A stretch of DNA of 36,284 bases from Brevundimonas vancanneytii (GTDB taxonomy: Bacteria; Pseudomonadota; Alphaproteobacteria; Caulobacterales; Caulobacteraceae), in contig CAMAVA010000013.1 in NCBI GenBank assembly GCA_945861515.1, positions 1 through 36,284 on the forward strand. Direction: 5' to 3'. Below the pieces are notes generated by a model. The model was not told where the DNA came from. It did no database searches and saw only the letters and a program-made list of their open reading frames with translations. How positions within the stretch are numbered: the first letter of the stretch is position 1; every line of letters starts with the position of its first letter. Below are positions 32,908 to 36,284 of this stretch, piece by piece. The position numbers and the translations under genes were made by a program.

Positions 32908-32931
32908 TAAAAAGGGTTCGGCGTGACCCTT
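32908..32931 (-). terminator. Terminator-like hairpin upstream of the hybrid kinase
   Basis: On the minus strand AAGGGT pairs with ACCCTT around an 8-nt loop, and the second arm continues into a run of five T in total before AAAC. The stem is short. It lies about 30-50 bp upstream of the kinase ATG on its own strand, so it could be an attenuator in its leader or a block against antisense transcription from the rsfS side. Confidence 0.4.
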
Positions 32932-33004
32932 CGGCCTTCCGAATCATCCGCCCTGACGAATGCCGGAAAACCTGCTATGGCTCTTTTTTGTAGCGAGAGA
33001 GAAC

Positions 33005-33010
33005 AAGGAG
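33005..33010 (+). promoter_or_regulatory. Ribosome-binding site that favours a CTG start for rsfS
   Basis: AAGGAG is a near-perfect Shine-Dalgarno. CTG at 33018 lies at ideal distance (7 nt) and in frame, whereas the TTG at 33030 is 19 nt away. No other initiator lies between the in-frame TAG (32991) and the conserved protein core. Confidence 0.5.
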
Positions 33011-33029
33011 CACTCCGCTGAACCGCGAG

Positions 33030-33425
33030 TTGGCGCCCCAGGCGCAGGAAGCCACGATTCCGGCCTCCACCGACGAGAGCCGACAGGCCTCGCTGGAAGA
33101 TCTGATCCTGTCCCGGCTGGACGACGACAAGGCCGAAGACATCGTTCTGATCGATCTGAAGGGCAAAAGCCCGATGGCTGATTCCATGATTGTGGCGTCC
33201 GGCCGGTCCCATCGTCACGTCGGAGCTCTGGCGGACCACGTGCTGCGCGCCCTGAAGGACGCCGGCCACGGTCGGGCCCGGGTCGAGGGCCTGCCGCATT
33301 GCGACTGGGTGCTGATCGACGCCGGGGATCTGGTGATCCACCTGTTCCGGCCGGAAGTGCGCACCTTCTACAATATCGAGAAGATCTGGTCGGTGGATTC
33401 CCCCCACATCAGACAGGCCAACTAG
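33030..33425 (+). CDS. rsfS: Ribosomal silencing factor RsfS
   Basis: A 131-residue protein from TTG 33030. The RsfS core is clear: LEDLILSRLDDDKAEDIVLI, DLKGKSPMADSMIVASGRSH, then HVGALADHVLRALKD, and GDLVIHLFRPEVRTFYNIEK with IW. RsfS binds uL14 on the large ribosomal subunit and blocks joining with the small subunit when nutrients are short. No ATG or GTG is available: an in-frame TAG at 32991 limits the start, leaving CTG 33018 (7 nt after AAGGAG) or TTG 33030 (19 nt after it). The CTG has the better spacing and would add MNRE. It is followed closely by rlmH. Confidence 0.95.
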   Translation: MAPQAQEATIPASTDESRQASLEDLILSRLDDDKAEDIVLIDLKGKSPMADSMIVASGRSHRHVGALADHVLRALKDAGHGRARVEGLPHCDWVLIDAGDLVIHLFRPEVRTFYNIEKIWSVDSPHIRQAN

Positions 33426-33458
33426 CCTCTTCGGGCCAGGGCGCGGCGTGGGTCCCAA

Positions 33459-33923
33459 ATGAAAGTCACCCTGCTGACCGTCGGGCGGCTGGGCCGTTCC
33501 AGCGAGGCCGGTCTCGCACTGGACTATGCCCAGCGGGCCAGCGCCTCGGGCCGGGCGCTGGGACTTGGTCCCTTCGACCTGATCGAGGTCGAGGGCCGCA
33601 AGGGCGGCAAGGCGGCAGAAGCCGAGGTCCTGGCGCCACATCTGAAGGATGCTCATGTCGTGGCCTGTGATGAACACGGCAGGGCCTGGACCAGCCGCGC
33701 CTTTGCCGGGCGTGTCGCCCAACTGCGGGATGACGGCGTCAGACGCCTGGTCTTCATGATTGGCGGCGCCGATGGCCTGGACCCATCGCTGCTGTCAGCG
33801 GCGGACGATACCCTGGCCTTTGGTCCCCAGACCTGGCCCCACGCCCTGGCCCGGGCCATGCTGGCCGAACAGCTGTACCGCGCGGTGACCATACTGGCCG
33901 GGAGCCCCTATCATCGCGACTGA
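33459..33923 (+). CDS. rlmH: 23S rRNA pseudouridine-1915 N3-methyltransferase RlmH
   Basis: A 154-residue SPOUT-class methyltransferase, normal length. The family signatures are FMIGGADGLDPSLL (the GGxxG S-adenosylmethionine knot loop), LAFGPQTWPHALARAMLAEQ, and the C-terminal LYRAVTILAGSPYHRD. The RLGR-like start and the EGRKGGKAAEAEVLAPHL segment also fit. It methylates pseudouridine 1915 in helix 69 of 23S rRNA on the assembled 70S ribosome. The neighbouring RsfS also acts on the ribosome, and the pair rsfS-rlmH is conserved across bacteria. The ATG at 33459 lies 33 bp after the rsfS stop, so they are co-transcribed. Confidence 0.97.
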   Translation: MKVTLLTVGRLGRSSEAGLALDYAQRASASGRALGLGPFDLIEVEGRKGGKAAEAEVLAPHLKDAHVVACDEHGRAWTSRAFAGRVAQLRDDGVRRLVFMIGGADGLDPSLLSAADDTLAFGPQTWPHALARAMLAEQLYRAVTILAGSPYHRD

Positions 33924-33978
33924 CCCGAATTTCAGCCGGCATCCGCTGGACGTCGTCCGCATCACTCTGACGGCGCTT

Positions 33979-34992
33979 GTGATCAGCCTTGCCGGCGGCA
34001 CGGCCGCTGTCGTCATGGCCCAGGCCCCGACCCGGGATTCCGGCGAGAAATCGTCCGGAGTCGAGACCCAGGAGCGGGCAGCCGCCAGCGCCGAGATAGC
34101 CGCCCTGCGTCTGGACCTCCGGCGCATTGCCTCCAGCCAGGCCCGCAGCGGCCGCGACGTCGAGGCGGCCAGGAGCCGCCTGGCCCTGCTCAATGCCCGG
34201 GAAACCGCCCTGACGGCAGAGATGAGTCACGAACGATCCAGGCTCGGCGGGCTGCTGGTCGCCCTGGCCCTGTTTCGCCGCGACCCGCCGCCGCCCCTGC
34301 TGGTCCGGACCGACGATGCGCGGGACGCCGTGCGGGCGGCCATCCTGATCCGAGCCATGACGCCTGCCCTGGAGCGGCGGGCCAGGGCGCTTGCGAAGGA
34401 GGCGCAACAGATCGCCACCCTGCGGCGCGAGGCGGCCGGCGCCAGCGCCGCCCTGTTCAGCGCCGAAAGTCAGGCGGCCGGTCGCCGGGGGGACCTTGAG
34501 CGGCTTCTGGACCAGCAGAAGGATATCGAGACACGCTATCCTGAAGCGGCCCAGTCCGCCGGGCGGGCCGCTGGCAGTCCGGGAACCCTGGCCGACAGTT
34601 TTCCAAGGGTCGCCAGCGCAGACACGGGTCCGGGTCCGATTTTGCGGCCGGTCCAGGGCGCCATTGTGCGTGGATATTCGGCGCCGGCCTCGCCTGGCCT
34701 GTGGATCCGTGCGCCCCTGGGCGGCGAGGTGGTCAGTCCGGTTCAGGGCGTGGTTGAATTCGCTGGGCCTGTGACGGGATGGGGGGTCATTCTGATCATC
34801 CGGGCTTCGACGGGCTACCATCTGGTGCTGGGCGGACTGGATCAGGCCACAGCGGCAGCCGGCAGAAGTGTCACGGCCGGGCAACCGATCGGCCGGATGG
34901 CGACCTCGGAGGGGACCGGGCCGGAGCTCTATCTGGAGCTTCGCCGGGGCGGAGCGCCCATCGATCCTGTTCGCTGGCTGGCGACGCGTTAA
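33979..34992 (+). CDS. EnvC-like murein hydrolase activator (degenerate LytM/M23 domain)
   Basis: A 337-residue protein from GTG 33979. A hydrophobic start (VISLAGGTAAVVMA) probably is the end of a signal peptide. A long coiled coil (about 30-185, rich in Ala/Arg/Glu) precedes a C-terminal LytM domain beginning about 215 with GPILRPVQGAIVRGYSAPAS. In active M23 peptidases the zinc ligands are H-x-x-x-D and H-x-H. Here the first motif region reads SAPASPGLWIRAP without them, and the H-x-H position reads LYLELRRGG. This fits non-catalytic EnvC-type amidase activators, and Caulobacter LdpF lies in a similar rlmH-ctpA context. The start is uncertain: an in-frame TGA at 33886 and no ATG leave GTG 33979 or non-standard codons upstream. 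Confidence 0.88.
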   Translation: MISLAGGTAAVVMAQAPTRDSGEKSSGVETQERAAASAEIAALRLDLRRIASSQARSGRDVEAARSRLALLNARETALTAEMSHERSRLGGLLVALALFRRDPPPPLLVRTDDARDAVRAAILIRAMTPALERRARALAKEAQQIATLRREAAGASAALFSAESQAAGRRGDLERLLDQQKDIETRYPEAAQSAGRAAGSPGTLADSFPRVASADTGPGPILRPVQGAIVRGYSAPASPGLWIRAPLGGEVVSPVQGVVEFAGPVTGWGVILIIRASTGYHLVLGGLDQATAAAGRSVTAGQPIGRMATSEGTGPELYLELRRGGAPIDPVRWLATR

Positions 34993-35073
34993 AGGTTATA
35001 TATCTCCCGGAAGGGATACTGTGTTGCAGGGCGCGGCCTTCAGGATGCCGCATTGGGAGTCTTTGGTTCGATC

Positions 35074-36284
35074 ATGTTCAAGAAGCATCTGATGATCGGC
35101 GCCTGCGCCTTTGTCCTTGGCGCCGGCACCATGGCCTATGTCAGCCAGCAGGCCCAGGCGACCGCCCAGCCCAAGGCTGAAACCTATCGGATGCTGGAAC
35201 TCTTCGGCGACGTCCTCGAACTGGCAGAGCGCCAGTATGTCACCGAGGTGGACGAGAAAAAGCTGATCGAGGCGGCCCTTGAAGGCATGCTGGCGTCCCT
35301 TGATCCCCATTCCGGCTATCTGGCGCCCGACAGTTTTGGCGACATGCAGGAGACCACCAAGGGCGAATATGGCGGTCTTGGCCTGGAGATCACCAGCGAG
35401 GACGGGGTGGTCAAGATCATCGCCCCGATGGACGGCACGCCTGCGGACAGGGCGGGACTGCTGCCAGGCGACTATATCACCGCCGTCAATGGCCAGAGCG
35501 TCCTGGGCCTGCCGGTCAGCGAGGCGGTCAAGTCCATGCGCGGCAAGCCGGGCGAAAAGGTCACCCTGTCCATCGCCCGGGAAAAGGCTGATCCCTTTGA
35601 TGTGACCCTGGTGCGGGAAGTCATCAAGCAGAAGGTGGTCACCGCCCGGATGGAGGGCGAGTACGGCTATGTCCGACTGTCGACCTTCAACGAAAAGGCG
35701 ACGGATGAGGTGACGGCCGCTATCCGGGGGCTGCAGGAAAAGAACCCGAAGATGAAGGGGCTGATCTTCGACCTGCGCCGCAATCCGGGCGGTCTGCTCG
35801 ACCAGGCCGTCGGGGTGTCGGACATCTTCCTCGACGGCGGCGAAGTGGTCAGCCAGCGCGGCCGGGACGCCAAGGATATCGAACGCTACAATGCCCGTTC
35901 CGGCGATATGCTGGACGGCCTGCCCCTGGTGGTGCTGGTCGATAATGGCTCGGCCTCTGCCGCAGAGATCGTCGCCGGGGCCCTGCAGGATCGCAAGCGG
36001 GCCGAGCTGGTCGGCCTGACCACCTTCGGCAAGGGATCGGTCCAGACCGTGATTCCGCTGCGCGGCGGATCTGACGGCGCCGTCAAGCTGACCACGGCCC
36101 GCTACTACACCCCCGCCGGCCGCTCGATCCAGAAGACCGGCATCGAGCCGGACCTGGAAGTGGCCGCCACCCGCGAACAGGCCGAGCTGATCGCCAACAA
36201 GGCCTTCCAGTTCAGCGAGGCCTCCCTGCGCAATTCCCTCGACGCCGAAGAGGGCAAGAGCCGCCGCGAGGCCCATGCCCCGGC
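35074..36284 (+). CDS. ctpA: C-terminal processing peptidase CtpA (S41), 3' end outside window
   Basis: The first 403 codons are present and the frame is open to the window edge. MFKKHLMIGACAFVLGAGTM begins a signal or anchor segment. Next are the N-terminal helical part with ALEGMLASLDPHSGYLAP, then a PDZ domain (about 95-180, with GEYGGLGLEITSEDG and GLLPGDYITAVNGQSV). The catalytic core has YVRLSTFNEKAT, LIFDLRRNPGGLLDQAV, Ser295 in DNGSASAAEIVAGAL and Lys320 in FGKGSVQT. The 25-residue spacing matches the Ser-Lys dyad of the family. It cleaves proteins from their C-terminus in the periplasm. The neighbouring EnvC-like gene suggests a joint role in envelope remodelling and division. Genes are separated by 81 bp. 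Confidence 0.95.
   Translation, partial: MFKKHLMIGACAFVLGAGTMAYVSQQAQATAQPKAETYRMLELFGDVLELAERQYVTEVDEKKLIEAALEGMLASLDPHSGYLAPDSFGDMQETTKGEYGGLGLEITSEDGVVKIIAPMDGTPADRAGLLPGDYITAVNGQSVLGLPVSEAVKSMRGKPGEKVTLSIAREKADPFDVTLVREVIKQKVVTARMEGEYGYVRLSTFNEKATDEVTAAIRGLQEKNPKMKGLIFDLRRNPGGLLDQAVGVSDIFLDGGEVVSQRGRDAKDIERYNARSGDMLDGLPLVVLVDNGSASAAEIVAGALQDRKRAELVGLTTFGKGSVQTVIPLRGGSDGAVKLTTARYYTPAGRSIQKTGIEPDLEVAATREQAELIANKAFQFSEASLRNSLDAEEGKSRREAHAP

Overview
The window is high-GC, densely coded DNA that most resembles a Caulobacterales alphaproteobacterium (Caulobacter/Phenylobacterium-like). The right-hand end carries the housekeeping run proA, nadD, rsfS, rlmH, an EnvC/LytM-type gene and ctpA, an order familiar from Caulobacter relatives. 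Two hybrid histidine kinases, a single-domain response regulator and several non-ATG starts fit the same group. The assignment is by gene content and order only.

Left part (1-7208): the first codons of an acyltransferase-3 gene (minus), a large RTX calcium-binding protein with an AT-rich inserted module, an EamA-type transporter, a GNAT acetyltransferase and a MATE efflux gene whose 5' leader holds a terminator-like hairpin. Next come a Phd/PIN toxin-antitoxin pair with a palindromic operator, a cluster of REP-like palindromes, and a DsbA-fold isomerase.

Middle part (7380-16472): nine contiguous, same-strand, tightly packed genes encode short-tailed (podovirus-type) virion parts. In order they are connector/portal, Bbp19-like protein, scaffold, major capsid protein, cement-like protein, tail tubular A, tail nozzle B, and three internal-core-like proteins. 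(Counting Bbp19 and cement separately gives ten frames.) The order of the T7-type genes matches T7 genes 8 to 15. There is no terminase, tail fibre, large ejection/transglycosylase protein, lysis gene, integrase or replication gene, and host genes adjoin both ends. All frames are open and composition matches the host. This isolated structural cassette is the main candidate for an unusual or domesticated system.

Right of the cassette (16547-26747): an exported SOUL heme-binding protein, a TIGR03032-type protein, a second small RTX protein sharing its C-terminal module with the first, overlapped by a TspO-like membrane protein gene, and a winged-helix regulator. A non-coding stretch with a perfect 23-bp tandem repeat follows. 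Then come a GAF-PAS-PAS-PAS hybrid kinase coupled to a response regulator, a GreA/GreB-like factor, a small membrane protein, and a thiolase with a clear intrinsic terminator.

Far right (26888-36284): a secreted alpha/beta hydrolase, proA and nadD, then an oppositely oriented membrane-bound hybrid kinase wedged between nadD and rsfS, then rsfS, rlmH, an EnvC-like LytM factor with degenerate catalytic residues, and ctpA, which runs off the window.
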